Assembly (NCBI GenBank): GCA_000831005.1
Contig: CP007152.1
Location: 2,666,001-2,730,000 of the forward strand
Reading direction: 5' to 3'
Origin: Marinobacter salarius
GTDB lineage: Bacteria; Pseudomonadota; Gammaproteobacteria; Pseudomonadales; Oleiphilaceae
DNA: 64,000 bases
This document shows, piece by piece, positions 19,662 through 29,425 of this stretch. A program made the translations under genes and the position numbers. The notes beneath the pieces are model-generated. The model was not told the origin of the DNA. It was given only the letters and a program-made list of their open reading frames with translations, and did no database searches. The stretch's first letter is position 1. Every line of letters starts with the position of its first letter.

Positions 19662-20739
19662 ATGGAACAACTGATTGCAATTTGTCGTCCCGGGTTCGAG
19701 ACGGAAGCGGGGCGGGAGTTAACCGACTCGGCTGCCAGCGGCGAGGTCTATGGTTACTTCGAGCCCTCTGTAAACCAGGGATTTCTGACCTTTCACTGCC
19801 CGGGGCCCGGGCAGGTGGAGATGCTGGTCCAGCGGCTGTCCATCGACCAGCTGGTGTTTGTCAGGGACTGGTTTGTGGTTTTAGCGGACGTAGCCCTGCC
19901 CACGTCGGATCGCGTCGGCGCCGTTATTGACGCATTGCGGTCCGTTGATGGGGCGATTCCTGTCTGTGCCCGTATTGAAATTCGTCTTCCCGAAAACAAC
20001 GCTGACGCAGACCTCAGCAACTTCGCCCGCAAATGGGTTTCCCCACTGTCGAAAGCGCTCAGGGGCGCCGGGTTACTGGAGAAGGATTCGAAAGCTGAGT
20101 CGCCGGCACGGCTTGAAGTGTTGTTGACGGGGTTTGAACGCGCCATCGTCGGGTTCAGCCTGGCCAGCAATCGTGCGCGTTACGTCAGTGGTATACCAAG
20201 GCTTCGACTGCCCGCGTCCGCCCCCAGCCGATCGGCGCTGAAACTGGAAGAAGCGTGGAAGGTGTTCCTGCCCCCGGGCCAGGAACTGGACTACCTGGGA
20301 AGCGGCAAGCAGGCTGTGGATCTGGGCGCTGCTCCCGGTGGCTGGACCTGGCAACTGGTCCGGCAGGGTATGATGGTGACCGCCGTTGATAATGGGCCCA
20401 TGAATGCTGAGTTGATGGCTTCCGGACACGTAGAGCATGTTGAGGCAGATGGTTATCAATGGAGGCCCCGGGCGCGGTGTGGACTGGATGGTGTGCGATA
20501 TCGTCGACCATCCACGCCGAACCTCGGAGATGGTCGTGCATTGGCTGTCTGCCAAGCTTTGTCGCTATACCGTTTTCAATCTGAAACTACCGATGAAAAA
20601 ACGATACGACGAGTGGTTGGTGTGCAAGGACATCCTGGAAGAAGGCCTTGCACAGACGGAAATGAACTTCCTGCTGAGGGCCCGTCACCTCTACCACGAT
20701 CGTGAGGAGATCACCTGCTTCATAGAACGCAGGGACTGA
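19662..20739 (+). CDS. rlmM: 23S rRNA (cytidine-2498 2'-O)-methyltransferase RlmM (one frameshift)
   Basis: SAM-dependent enzyme that 2'-O-methylates C2498 in 23S rRNA. An N-terminal THUMP-like and ferredoxin-fold part (about 1-180) is followed by the Rossmann methyltransferase domain with the SAM motif DLGAAPGGWTWQL and catalytic WMVCDIVDHP and FNLKLPMKKRYDEW segments. Here the sequence has one base too many: the C run at 20466-20469 should be three. Removing one C joins DGYQWRP to GRGVDWMVCD and gives 358 residues, the family length. The start is supported by CCAGG eight bases upstream. Confidence 0.94.
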
Positions 20740-20759
20740 GCGCCTGTAAATAGCGTGCT

Positions 20760-21044
20760 TTAGCTATGCTGCCACACGGTGATAATCTCGTCCCGGTCCA
20801 TCATTGGAATCAGCTCCGCCATCAGTTCCCGGCGTTCCTCTGAGAGGAACCAGCGCTGCCAGTCGGCTTCGGAGCGCCAGTTGGAGAGGGTAAGGCGATG
20901 GTTGGAGTCGTGGGTATCGACCAGCGTTTCACCGGAAACGAAGCCGGGGGCGCTTACGGCGTTCTGAAGGACCTTGCGGGATCTGTCCTCGTAGGCGGAT
21001 TCGAGTGTTTCAGCAATATGACGTTCAATCAGCACCCGGATCAT
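20760..21044 (-). CDS. Antibiotic biosynthesis monooxygenase (ABM) fold protein
   Basis: A 94-residue protein with the dimeric alpha+beta barrel of the ABM family. It opens with [15 protein letters not shown] and continues through [16 protein letters not shown] and [21 protein letters not shown]. The pattern 'collected peptide, long helix, W-x-S-x2-D/A-W' is characteristic. Members include small monooxygenases and heme-degrading relatives, but most, like this one, have no known substrate. It is convergent with rlmM and divergent from tusA. Confidence 0.8.
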   Translation of the reverse strand: MIRVLIERHIAETLESAYEDRSRKVLQNAVSAPGFVSGETLVDTHDSNHRLTLSNWRSEADWQRWFLSEERRELMAELIPMMDRDEIITVWQHS

Positions 21045-21133
21045 TGTTTACCTCGTTTTGTTTTTTGACATCTATAAACAATAATTTAGCACGTATTTTC
21101 CAAAATTCAGGTGGAATCGCAGGAGGAAGAACA

Positions 21134-21373
21134 TTGGGACAACCGGAACACGATGCAGAGCTGGACGCCCGGGGACTGTTTTGCCCCGAACCCGTCATGC
21201 TGCTGCATAATAGAATCGTGGATATCAGTATAGGGGGCGTCTTGAAGGTGGTTGCCACGGACCCGTCAACAACCCGGGATATACCGAGGTTCTGCCAGTT
21301 CCTGAATCACGAGCTGGTGTACAGCGCCGAGGATGACCAGGAATTTGTTTACTTCATCCGACGAGGGGAGTGA
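21134..21373 (+). CDS. tusA: TusA-family sulfurtransferase
   Basis: A 79-residue sulfur-carrier protein. The family motif [19 protein letters not shown] holds the persulfide-carrying Cys, followed by [19 protein letters not shown] and FLNHELV. TusA passes sulfur from IscS to the TusBCD/MnmA route for tRNA 2-thiouridine, and mnmA is present in this window. The start is TTG, chosen because AGGAGG lies exactly seven bases upstream; upstream in-frame starts lie inside the divergent gene. It is convergent with dsbD nine bases away. Confidence 0.9.
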   Translation: MGQPEHDAELDARGLFCPEPVMLLHNRIVDISIGGVLKVVATDPSTTRDIPRFCQFLNHELVYSAEDDQEFVYFIRRGE

Positions 21374-21382
21374 CTGAAGCTG

Positions 21383-23296
21383 TCAGGAGCCGCCCGACAT
21401 GTCCAGTGCGTTCAGATGGCCGAGGAACTGTTCGCGGTCCATTTCGCCCAGTATCCGGGCGGTTTCCAGCTCAGCCCCATCGTTGCCATAGAACAGAATG
21501 GCTGGCGGGCCGAACAGCCCCAACTCCTCAAGCAGTGCCTGCTGGGCGGGCGTGTTGTCCGTCATGTCCAGTTGCAGCAGTGTGTAGGGTGACAGCGCCT
21601 GGATCACAGAGTCATTGCTGAAAACGTTCCGCTCCATAACCTTGCAGGAGATACACCAGTCGGCGTAGAAGTCCAGCATGACCGGGGTGCCGTTTCGTTT
21701 GGCCTGGGCCAGTTGATTGCGAATATCGGCGGGCGATTCCAAGCGGAGGAACTGGGCGTGGGCCATCTGGGAGGCGGGGCCACCCGCAACCGCCGGGTTG
21801 GCTGCCGTGAACGGCGCTAATGGCTTCACTGGATCATTGGCGCCAGACACCGCGCCGGCCAAGAGCGCAATACCGTAGGCAAACATCACCAGGCCGAGGC
21901 CTTTGCGAGTGCGCTCCCAGCCAGCCTTTGCGGCATCGAAGGCTCCGAGCTGCACGCCAGTCACGGCAATCAGTAACCCCCAGAGTGTCAGCGCCAGCCA
22001 GGCTGGTACCAACCGTTCCACCAACCAGATTGCAACCGCCAGCAGCATGACGCCGTAGAAGGCCTTAACCACGTTCATCCAGGGACCGGTGGAAGGCAAC
22101 AGTTTGCGGCCACCCACCGCCACGAGTATCAGGGGAATGCCCATGCCGAGCCCAAGGGCGAACAGGGCAACGCCTCCAATGACGGCATCCTGGGTGGTAC
22201 TGATGTAAAGCAGGCTGCCAGCAAGCGGTGCCGACACGCAGGGTGAAACGATCAGTGCTGACAGCGCGCCGATGCCGAAGATGCTGACCACGCGGCTGCC
22301 GGTCAGGCGATGGCTGGCATCGTTGAGCGGTTCCCGGATAAACCGGGGAAGCTGGATCTCAAACAGGTTGAACATGGAGAGGGCAAATACCACGAACAGT
22401 GCCGCGAAAACGCTCAGCACCCACGGCGACTGCAGGTGTGCCTGAAGGTTGAAACTGGCACCCAGTAACCCGGTAATCACACCCGCTGCGGCATAAGTCA
22501 GTGCCATACCCAGGACATAGCTGCCGGAAAGCAGCAGCGCGTGGGCGGTGGTGCTGGTGTTGCGACTGGACACCAGTGAGGAAATGATTGGCACCATGGG
22601 TAGGACGCAGGGTGTAAAGGTCAGCCCCAGCCCAAGTAGCAGAAACAGGGCCGCGATGACCAGGACAGACTGGTTGGCCAAAAAGCCGGCGAGCCCGGTC
22701 GCCGAGGATGTATCCGTGGGTGCATTTGTTGACGATGACTGGGCATTGCCTGATGACCCCGAAGAGCCGGACATGCCGGCAGGAACGGGGGCGTCGTTGC
22801 TTCCGGCGCTGGCGTAGTACAGCGCGTCACGGGTTTGCGGCGGGTAGCACAGGCCTGCCTTGGCACAGCCCTGGTAGGTAACCTGAAGCTCCGCCTCGCG
22901 GACGCCTTCCGGAAGATTGACCGGGACGCGTGCCTGAACCGGGTCGTAGAAGACCGTGACCTTGCCGAAGAACTCATCCTCCGTATCGGTACCTGTGTAG
23001 GAGAAATCAGGTTCACCCAGGGTGACGCCGTCTGTTTTGCTGCTTACCTGGATGCGACCTTTATAGAGGTAGTGTTCAGGGGTGACGTCCCAGGACAGCA
23101 CAATAGCGCCGGTATCGACGGTGTAATTGAACGGCAGGGCTTCGTCCACCGGCAGGAAATCGTTGCTGCCGCCGAACAGCGAATTGCCTGCCGCGGACGC
23201 GAACAGCGATACGGCGGACAGTGCCAGAAACACTAAAAAGCGGCTCAGCACCCGATGGAGAGCACTACTGCGTGAGGCTGTGTTGTTGCCGGTCAT
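21383..23296 (-). CDS. dsbD: Thiol:disulfide interchange protein DsbD
   Basis: Inner-membrane protein that carries reducing power from cytosolic thioredoxin to periplasmic thiols, including those for cytochrome c maturation. The 637-residue protein has a signal peptide and an N-terminal DsbD-alpha domain with GCAKAGLCYPP. A Ser/Gly-rich linker leads to eight transmembrane helices with cysteines in FTPCVLPMVPII and VSPCVSAPLAGS. It ends in a thioredoxin-like gamma domain with DWCISCKVME. I use ATG at 23296 over TTG two codons earlier. No frame breaks across nearly 2 kb. Confidence 0.95.
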   Translation of the reverse strand: MTGNNTASRSSALHRVLSRFLVFLALSAVSLFASAAGNSLFGGSNDFLPVDEALPFNYTVDTGAIVLSWDVTPEHYLYKGRIQVSSKTDGVTLGEPDFSYTGTDTEDEFFGKVTVFYDPVQARVPVNLPEGVREAELQVTYQGCAKAGLCYPPQTRDALYYASAGSNDAPVPAGMSGSSGSSGNAQSSSTNAPTDTSSATGLAGFLANQSVLVIAALFLLLGLGLTFTPCVLPMVPIISSLVSSRNTSTTAHALLLSGSYVLGMALTYAAAGVITGLLGASFNLQAHLQSPWVLSVFAALFVVFALSMFNLFEIQLPRFIREPLNDASHRLTGSRVVSIFGIGALSALIVSPCVSAPLAGSLLYISTTQDAVIGGVALFALGLGMGIPLILVAVGGRKLLPSTGPWMNVVKAFYGVMLLAVAIWLVERLVPAWLALTLWGLLIAVTGVQLGAFDAAKAGWERTRKGLGLVMFAYGIALLAGAVSGANDPVKPLAPFTAANPAVAGGPASQMAHAQFLRLESPADIRNQLAQAKRNGTPVMLDFYADWCISCKVMERNVFSNDSVIQALSPYTLLQLDMTDNTPAQQALLEELGLFGPPAILFYGNDGAELETARILGEMDREQFLGHLNALDMSGGS

Positions 23297-23446
23297 AGTC
23301 AATGGATTACCGTAGCTGGTTCCGGAAATATCTGCGTGGTCTCAGTGTCTGTTGAAACCCTGCATCCCAAGGTTGCAATGGACTCATTTGTCAGGCAAAA
23401 GTTCCCTCTGGTATTGAACGGTCTAAAGTCGCACAATAGCCGTCCC

Positions 23447-24025
23447 ATGAAACACGATCCTGATGATCTTATCATGCTGTTCAGTGACCTGTTCCGGGAG
23501 GATTACCGGACCGTTCTGGTCAAGGGCAGCGATGAGCCTGAATACCTGCCCGCAACGGCGTCTGGCAGTTACGCACAGATTATCTTTGCTCACGGTTATT
23601 ATGCCAGTGCTCTGCACGAAATCAGTCATTGGTGTATCGCCGGTGAGCACCGGCGCACACTTCGGGATTTTGGCTACTGGTACTGTCCCGATGGCCGCGA
23701 CGAGGCGCAGCAGCAAGCCTTTGAAAAGGCTGAAATCAAGCCGCAGGCCCTGGAATGGCTGTTCTCTGCCGCATCGGGCACACGTTTCCACATCAGCGTC
23801 GACAATCTCTCCGGTTGCGGGGCATGGGATGAGAACGCCTTTCGCAGGAATGTGCGGGCGCAGGCAGATTATTACCTTGAGCACGGCATGCCGGCCCGCG
23901 CGGGCCTGTTTTTCGAGACGCTCAAGACATTTTACGGAACCGCGGCTGATTTTAACGAAGTCTGGAAGAAAGAGACCAGGCGCCTGATGCCCGACGATTC
24001 CGCCACAGACACTGAGGTAGATTGA
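23447..24025 (+). CDS. epmC: Elongation factor P hydroxylase EpmC
   Basis: Non-heme iron hydroxylase that modifies the beta-lysyl-lysine of elongation factor P. The 192-residue protein shows the family core YYASALHEISHWCIAGEHRR with the metal His pair, then FGYWYCPDGRDEAQQ and the KPQALEWLFS segment. The start is ATG 23447 (MKHDPDDL), matching the family length. Reading on upstream adds an atypical 37-residue extension. It sits six bases before the RNA helicase gene, so they are probably co-transcribed. Confidence 0.92.
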   Translation: MKHDPDDLIMLFSDLFREDYRTVLVKGSDEPEYLPATASGSYAQIIFAHGYYASALHEISHWCIAGEHRRTLRDFGYWYCPDGRDEAQQQAFEKAEIKPQALEWLFSAASGTRFHISVDNLSGCGAWDENAFRRNVRAQADYYLEHGMPARAGLFFETLKTFYGTAADFNEVWKKETRRLMPDDSATDTEVD

Positions 24026-24031
24026 AGCAAC

Positions 24032-25318
24032 ATGACATCTGACGCACCCGAAGCCGGCAAAACCTTCTTCAAGGATCTCAACCTTGACCAGCGAGTGCTC
24101 GATGCCATCACCGATATCGGTTTTGAGCATTGCACACCCATCCAGGCAGAGACTCTTCCGTTCACCCTGGCGTGCCAGGACCTGATCGGCCAGGCTCAAA
24201 CCGGCACCGGTAAAACCGCCGCATTCCTGATCACTGCTATCCAGAGCATGCTGGAAACGCCGATTCCGAAAGAGGACAGGTTCGCCTCGGAACCCCGGGT
24301 TCTGGCCCTGGCGCCAACCCGTGAACTGGCCATGCAGATCGCCAAGGACGCCGAGCAACTATGCGGCTACACGGGCCATAATGTGGTCACCGTGGTGGGT
24401 GGTATGAACTACGATAAACAGCGCGATCAGCTCCAGAACGAGATCGTTGACATACTGGTGGCAACCCCGGGCCGGCTGATTGATTTCCTGGGCTCTCAGG
24501 ACGTTTTTCTCGACCAGCTCGACATCCTGATTCTGGATGAAGCGGATCGGATGCTGGACATGGGCTTTATTCCTGATGTAAAGCGCATTATCCGCAAGTG
24601 CACGCCAAAGGAAGAGCGTCAGACCTTGCTGTTCAGCGCCACCTTTAACCAGGACGTCCTCAACCTCGCCTCGATGTGGACCAAAAGTGCGGAATTCGTC
24701 GAGATCGAACCGGAACAGAAGACCGCCGAGCGAGTTAAGCAGACTGTCTACCTGGTGGGCGAGGATGAAAAACTGCCGGTACTGGTCAACTATCTTCAGC
24801 GCCCCGAGGTGGAAAAAGCCATCGTCTTTGCGAACCGTCGTGACCAGTGTCGTGACCTGGATGAGGACCTTCGCAACCAGGGCGTAAAGGTCGCGCTGAT
24901 GTCAGGGGAAATCGCCCAGAACAAGCGGCTGAAGACATTGGAACAGTTCAAGAATGGCAGCATTCAGGTGCTGGTTGCCACGGATGTCGCCGGTCGTGGT
25001 ATCCACGTTGACGGTGTAACCCACGTATTCAACTATAATCTGCCGGACAACGCTGAGGATTACGTTCACCGTATCGGACGCACCGGTCGGGCAGGGAAGC
25101 ACGGTGTCTCTGTCAGCTTTGCCAGTGAGGACGATGCCTTTTCACTGCCGGCTATCGAGTCCTACATCAGCCAGAAACTGACCACGGCGGTGCCGGATGA
25201 AGCGCTGATGACCGAACTCGCCAAACCGCCGATCACTCGCAAGCGTGGTGGCCGGCGTCCCCAAGGCAACCGCAGCCAGGGTGGACGTGGCGGAAACCAG
25301 CGTCAACGCAGGAACTAA
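24032..25318 (+). CDS. rhlB: DEAD-box ATP-dependent RNA helicase, RhlB-type
   Basis: A 428-residue DEAD-box helicase with all core motifs in order: Q motif FEHCTPIQAETLP, Walker A AQTGTGKTAA, PTRELA, TPGRL, DEAD in ILDEADRMLD, SAT in LLFSATFNQ, and HRIGRTGRAG. The C-terminal tail (last about 35 residues) is Arg/Gly-rich (RKRGGRRPQGN, GGRGGNQRQRR), typical of RNA-binding tails of RhlB and RhlE. RhlB is the helicase of the RNA degradosome. The assignment to RhlB over RhlE rests on overall similarity and is moderately sure. Confidence 0.88.
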   Translation: MTSDAPEAGKTFFKDLNLDQRVLDAITDIGFEHCTPIQAETLPFTLACQDLIGQAQTGTGKTAAFLITAIQSMLETPIPKEDRFASEPRVLALAPTRELAMQIAKDAEQLCGYTGHNVVTVVGGMNYDKQRDQLQNEIVDILVATPGRLIDFLGSQDVFLDQLDILILDEADRMLDMGFIPDVKRIIRKCTPKEERQTLLFSATFNQDVLNLASMWTKSAEFVEIEPEQKTAERVKQTVYLVGEDEKLPVLVNYLQRPEVEKAIVFANRRDQCRDLDEDLRNQGVKVALMSGEIAQNKRLKTLEQFKNGSIQVLVATDVAGRGIHVDGVTHVFNYNLPDNAEDYVHRIGRTGRAGKHGVSVSFASEDDAFSLPAIESYISQKLTTAVPDEALMTELAKPPITRKRGGRRPQGNRSQGGRGGNQRQRRN

Positions 25319-25337
25319 CAGGTTGGGAAGCAGGATC

Positions 25338-26490
25338 ATGCGGATAGTAGCGGACGAGAACATACCCTTACTGGAATCGTTTTTTGGCGATATCGGAGAG
25401 ATACGACCAGTGTCCGGGCGCACGATGTCTGCTGCGGATGTTCAGAATGCGGATATCCTGCTGGTGCGTTCAGTCACTCGGGTCAATCAGGCGTTGCTTG
25501 AAGGAAGCCGGGTCCGCTTCGTTGGAACCTGTACCATCGGTACCGACCATGTTGATCAGAAATGGCTTGAATCCAGTGGGATCGCGTTTTCGGCGGCGCC
25601 CGGCTGCAACGCCAACAGTGTGGTTGAGTACGTGCTGTCAGTGATCTCACTGCACGCGGAAAAGCGTGGCGTGGCGGATTGGTCAAAACTCAGTGTTGGT
25701 ATCGTGGGTGCCGGCAATGTAGGTGGAGAGCTTGCACACAAGCTGGACAGGCTCGGTTTCAATGTGCGCCTTTGTGACCCGCCACGGGCCGAAAGGGAAG
25801 GCGACGAAGGCGAGAAATTTGTCAGTCTTGACGAGGCCATGGCGTGCGACGTGGTAACACTGCACACGCCACTGACCCGCGAGGGAGAGCACGCAACGCT
25901 TCATATGTTCGGGCAGGAACGATTGTCTTCGTTGACTGAAGACCAGTTGCTGATCAATACCAGCCGGGGCGAAGTTATTGAAACCTCCTCCTTGCTGGCG
26001 CGTCTGGAAGCGCCAAACGCGCCTACAGTGGTACTGGATGTCTTTGAGCATGAGCCGGGTTAACGCTGAACTGGTGGAAAAAGTATGGCTTGTCACTCCC
26101 CATATCGCAGGCTATAGCCTGGAGGGCAAGGTGCAGGGTAGTGAGGTGGTGTACCAGGCGCTGAGTCGCTATATGGGACTGCCCGCCCGCAAGAAGGCTG
26201 GTCAGTTCCTGCCAGAACCAGCGTTGAGCAAACTCTCCTTTACCAGTGCTGCAGAAGAAATGGCGTCAGCCAATATTGCCATACGGTCCTGCTACGATCC
26301 GCGCCAGGATGACGCTCGCATGCGGCTGGCAATGGCGCTGCCGCCGGAGGATCGGGCGCAGGCCTTTGACCGGTTGCGCCGGGATTATCCGGTCCGGCGG
26401 GAGTTTTCCAGCTTGAAGATCCAGCTCAAGGGCACCAGTAAATCCATGCAGGATACTTTCCGGGCCCTTGGCTTCAAGCTGAAGCTCTGA
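25338..26490 (+). CDS. pdxB: 4-phosphoerythronate dehydrogenase PdxB (one frameshift)
   Basis: NAD-dependent enzyme of the DXP-dependent pyridoxal phosphate pathway. The 383-residue protein has the D-isomer dehydrogenase fold: start MRIVADENIPLLESFFG, NAD motif VGIVGAGNVGGELAHKL, LLINTSRGEVIE, and the HIAGYSLEGK motif with the catalytic His. The C-terminal dimerisation domain is specific to PdxB. One extra G appears in the run 26057-26059; deleting it joins DVFEHEP to VNAELVEKVW. The downstream neighbour htpX is convergent with a hairpin between them. Confidence 0.94.
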
Positions 26491-26496
26491 CGTTCC

Positions 26497-26516
26497 CGCG
26501 AACGCGCCTGTTCGCG
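26497..26516. terminator. Hairpin between convergent pdxB and htpX
   Basis: A seven-base perfect stem (CGCGAAC and GTTCGCG) with a six-base loop sits in the 30-base gap between the two stop codons. Neither strand shows a clear T run, so it could be a weak bidirectional terminator or a 3'-end protector. Confidence 0.4.
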
Positions 26517-26520
26517 CCGA

Positions 26521-27401
26521 TTACAGCTGCGCGCTCTTCAGAGCCTCGATCCGGCTGTCCAGCGGCGGGTGTGTCATGAACAGGGCGCTGATGCCCGCCC
26601 TCGCACCTCGATTGATGCCAAACGCCTGCAGGCTGTCGGGCATTTGATCAGGCACTTCGCTTTCCTGTTTCAGCCGCGCCAGGGCGTTGATCATGGCGCC
26701 ACGGCCTGCCAGTTGCGCGCCAGCGATGTCGGCACGGTATTCCCGGCGACGCGAGAACCAGAACACAATGGTACTGGCAAGAATGCCCAGCACGATTTCC
26801 GCCGCGATACTGACCACGAAGAAGCCGATACCATGCCCGCTTTCGTTCTTGAACACCACGCGGTCAACAAACGAGCCGATCACGCGGGACGCAAAAATCA
26901 CGAACGTGTTCACCACACCCTGAATCAGCGCGAGGGTTACCATGTCGCCGTTGGCCACGTGGCCTATTTCGTGGCCCAGGACCGCACGAATTTCCTCCTT
27001 GTTAAAGCGGTGCAGCAGCCCCTCGCTGACGGCTACCAGCGAGTTGTTCTTGTTCCAGCCGGTGGCAAAAGCATTGGATTGTGAGGCCGGGAAAATGGCG
27101 ACTTCCGGCATACCGATGCCGGCATTTTCTGAAAGCTCGCGAACGGTGTCTACCAGCCAGCGCTCAGCCGGCGTACGCGGCGACTCGATCACCTTTGCTT
27201 GGTGCTCCACTTAGCCACGGGCTTGGAAATCAGCAGCGATACAATGGCGCCGGCAAAGCCGAAGACCGCAGCGAAGGCAAGCAGCGAACCGTACTGGATA
27301 CCGTTCTGGGCGAGATAGCTGTCAACACCCAGAAGTTTCAGGGTAAAACTGGCGACAAGAATGACGGCCAGGTTGGTGGCAAGAAACAGCAGAATACGCA
27401 T
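26521..27401 (-). CDS. htpX: Protease HtpX (one frameshift)
   Basis: Zinc-dependent membrane protease for quality control of misfolded inner-membrane proteins, 293 residues. Two N-terminal transmembrane helices ([19 protein letters not shown] and the [17 protein letters not shown] region) precede the cytosolic catalytic domain with zinc motif [13 protein letters not shown]. Two further helices follow, then the third ligand in [13 protein letters not shown]. One base is lost near 27198, joining KWSTK to [10 protein letters not shown] when restored. The gene lies 97 bases downstream of the conserved hypothetical gene, as in Pseudomonas. Confidence 0.94.
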
Positions 27402-27498
27402 CTTGAATCCCTTGTTGAATCATCGGCCGCAGACCGCGGTTTGTGTCTGGGTATTTATATGTGGCCAGTGTGGCCATGTTCAACAGGTTTACGCCAAT

Positions 27499-27963
27499 TT
27501 AATGATCGGACCGGTCGCGAAAGAACGTCGCCTGCATTACGCGGCTGATTTTTGCGGAGCTACCGCTTCGGAGGGCGTTGCGAAGCATGTGTATGTGCGT
27601 GGAAAAATCCTCGCGGATAGCCGGTGGCAGGTCCTGGCTGCTGTCAGCGTTGTTTTCTTCATGCAGATCTGGGCTGGCAGGCGAACTCAGGCGCACGAAC
27701 GCCCGCTGGGTCAGCACGGCCTGGTCCAGGGCTTCCTGGCGGATGGTATCCACGTAGCGGAGCAGGCCTTCCTCAGCTAACCAGAGCAGGGTGCCGAAGC
27801 AGGCCATGTGCCGCTTGCTGTGGAGCCCGAACTCGTCTGGTTCGTCGGGGCCAGCAATGTCTTCCACAAACAGGTTCACCCGGCGGGGAAAAGCATTGTA
27901 GAGCTGAACCAGGGCGATTGCGGCGTCCTTGTAGAACTCTTCGATATGAATGTCCGCCATCAA
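27499..27963 (-). CDS. Conserved hypothetical protein (PA2829-like position)
   Basis: A 154-residue soluble protein without a recognisable motif; I do not know its function. It opens with an acidic, helical segment (IHIEEFYKDAAIALVQLYNAFPRR) containing a VNLFVEDIAGPDEPDEFGLH stretch, then predicted helices rich in Leu and Ala. There is no signal peptide or membrane helix. It lies between alaA (seven bases) and htpX, the position held by PA2829 in Pseudomonas aeruginosa, so it is probably its orthologue and co-transcribed with alaA. Confidence 0.75.
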   Translation of the reverse strand: MMADIHIEEFYKDAAIALVQLYNAFPRRVNLFVEDIAGPDEPDEFGLHSKRHMACFGTLLWLAEEGLLRYVDTIRQEALDQAVLTQRAFVRLSSPASPDLHEENNADSSQDLPPAIREDFSTHIHMLRNALRSGSSAKISRVMQATFFRDRSDH

Positions 27964-27970
27964 GCCCCCT

Positions 27971-29185
27971 TCACAACTGGTAAGACGACAGGAAGTGTGC
28001 CAAACGCTTCATGGCATCCTCAAGGGCGTCCTCGCGGGGTAGGAAGACCACGCGCAGGTGTTGCTTGTCGTCGATGTTGAAGGCGGAACCCTGAACCAGG
28101 AGGATGCGCTCCTGCAGCAGCAGGTCCAGTACCAGCTTTTCGTCATTGACGATGGGGAAGCGCTTCGGGTCCAGCTTTGGAAACAGATATAGAGCGCCTT
28201 TGGGCTTCACACAGCTGACGCCTGGAATATCATTGAGCAGGTTCCAGGCGGTTTCCCGTTGTTCGAACAGGCGACCGCCCGGTGCCACCAGGTCTTCAAT
28301 TGACTGGTAGCCCCCAAGTGCGGTCTGGATGGCCAGCTGTGCCGGTACGTTGGCACACAGGCGCATGTTGGAGAGCATTTCGATGCCCTCGATCAGGTCC
28401 CGCGCGCGGTGTTTGGCGCCGCTGATAATCATCCAGCCGGAACGGTAACCGGCGGCACGATAGTTCTTGGACAGGCCGTTATAGGTAAAGAACAGCACGT
28501 CATCCGCCAGTGACGCGGTGGGGACGTGTTCAGTACCGTCGTACAGGATTTTGTCGTAGATCTCATCTGACAGCACGATCAGGTTGTGCTGCCGCGCCAG
28601 TTCCACCACCTGTTCCAGCAATTCGCGGGAGTACACGGCGCCGGTGGGGTTGTTGGGGTTGATAAGCACGATAGCCCGGGTGCGGCGGGTGATTTTTTTG
28701 CGGATATCGTCGATATCCGGGAACCAGTCCTGTTGCTCGTCGCATCGGTAGTGAACCGGCTTGCCACTGGACAGGGTCACGGCGGCCGTCCAGAGCGGAT
28801 AGTCAGGGGCCGGGATCAGAACCTCGTCGCCGGTATTGAGCATGGCCTGCATGGACATCACGATCATTTCGCTGACGCCGTTGCCCAGGTAGATATCGTC
28901 GATATCCACCTTGTCGATGCCACGTTGCTGGCAATAGTGCATCACCGCCTTACGCGCAGAGAACAACCCCTTTGATTCCACATACCCCTGGGCCAGGGGC
29001 ATGTTGTGAATAACGTCCTGCTGGATTTCCTCGGGAACGTCCAGTTCGAAAGCCGCTGGGTTGCCGATATTGAGCTTGAGAACCCGGTGGCCCTCTTCCT
29101 CCAGCCGACGGGCTTCACGCAGAACCACGCCACGTATCTCGTAACACACGTTATCCAGCTTGGCGGATTTGAGATAGTTCTGCAT
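27971..29185 (-). CDS. alaA: Alanine/pyruvate aminotransferase AlaA-type
   Basis: PLP-dependent aminotransferase of fold type I, 404 residues, the main route from pyruvate and glutamate to alanine in E. coli. Family features are the N-terminal LDNVCYEIRGVVLREARRLE, substrate-binding NIGNPAAF, YLGNGVSEMI, the conserved INPNNPTGAVYS, DEIYDKILYD, and the PLP lysine in FNGLSKNYRAAGYRSGW. No frame breaks. It is first in the minus-strand run alaA, conserved hypothetical, htpX, and is divergent from gpx. Confidence 0.93.
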   Translation of the reverse strand: MQNYLKSAKLDNVCYEIRGVVLREARRLEEEGHRVLKLNIGNPAAFELDVPEEIQQDVIHNMPLAQGYVESKGLFSARKAVMHYCQQRGIDKVDIDDIYLGNGVSEMIVMSMQAMLNTGDEVLIPAPDYPLWTAAVTLSSGKPVHYRCDEQQDWFPDIDDIRKKITRRTRAIVLINPNNPTGAVYSRELLEQVVELARQHNLIVLSDEIYDKILYDGTEHVPTASLADDVLFFTYNGLSKNYRAAGYRSGWMIISGAKHRARDLIEGIEMLSNMRLCANVPAQLAIQTALGGYQSIEDLVAPGGRLFEQRETAWNLLNDIPGVSCVKPKGALYLFPKLDPKRFPIVNDEKLVLDLLLQERILLVQGSAFNIDDKQHLRVVFLPREDALEDAMKRLAHFLSSYQL

Positions 29186-29279
29186 AAGCCCGGTATTTCC
29201 TTAGATCGGTAAGATGACAAGTGCCATGTTTCAAAGACAAGCCTGTATTCTAGCGGAGCAACGGCCGGCGGCAACAGGC

Positions 29280-29295
29280 CAATTGTGATGAATTG
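29280..29295. promoter_or_regulatory. Possible MarR/OhrR-type operator upstream of gpx
   Basis: The inverted repeat CAATT-GTGATG-AATTG recalls the AATT half-sites of OhrR-type operators. It lies about 146 bases upstream of gpx, whose operon includes a MarR-family thiol sensor. It is nearer the alaA side than the gpx promoter, and the spacing is wider than the classic box, so it is only a candidate. Confidence 0.22.
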
Positions 29296-29371
29296 TGGCA
29301 CAAATGCGGAGATTTAACGCCCAAAGCTCACAGATTCCATGAACTGAGCGTGACAACCGTGACGGAATCAG

Positions 29372-29399
29372 TTGTAAATAGGGTTGTGCAAAATATAAT
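29372..29399 (+). promoter_or_regulatory. Sigma70-type promoter of gpx-ospR
   Basis: A perfect -10 TATAAT (29394-29399) is preceded at 16 bases by TTGTAA (29372-29377, four of six matches to TTGACA). Transcription would begin near 29406, leaving a leader of about 20 bases. That leader carries AGGGAGG just before the gpx ATG. Confidence 0.6.
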
Positions 29400-29425
29400 A
29401 GCGAAAAATACAAGGGAGGAATGTA

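Noticed and set aside
20437..20739. Programmed frameshift in rlmM
   Set aside because: The gain lies in a C run without a slippery heptamer or pausing structure, and the same error type recurs across unrelated genes.
23423..24358. 311-codon open frame antisense to epmC and rhlB
   Set aside because: It spans two intact sense genes with clear motifs.
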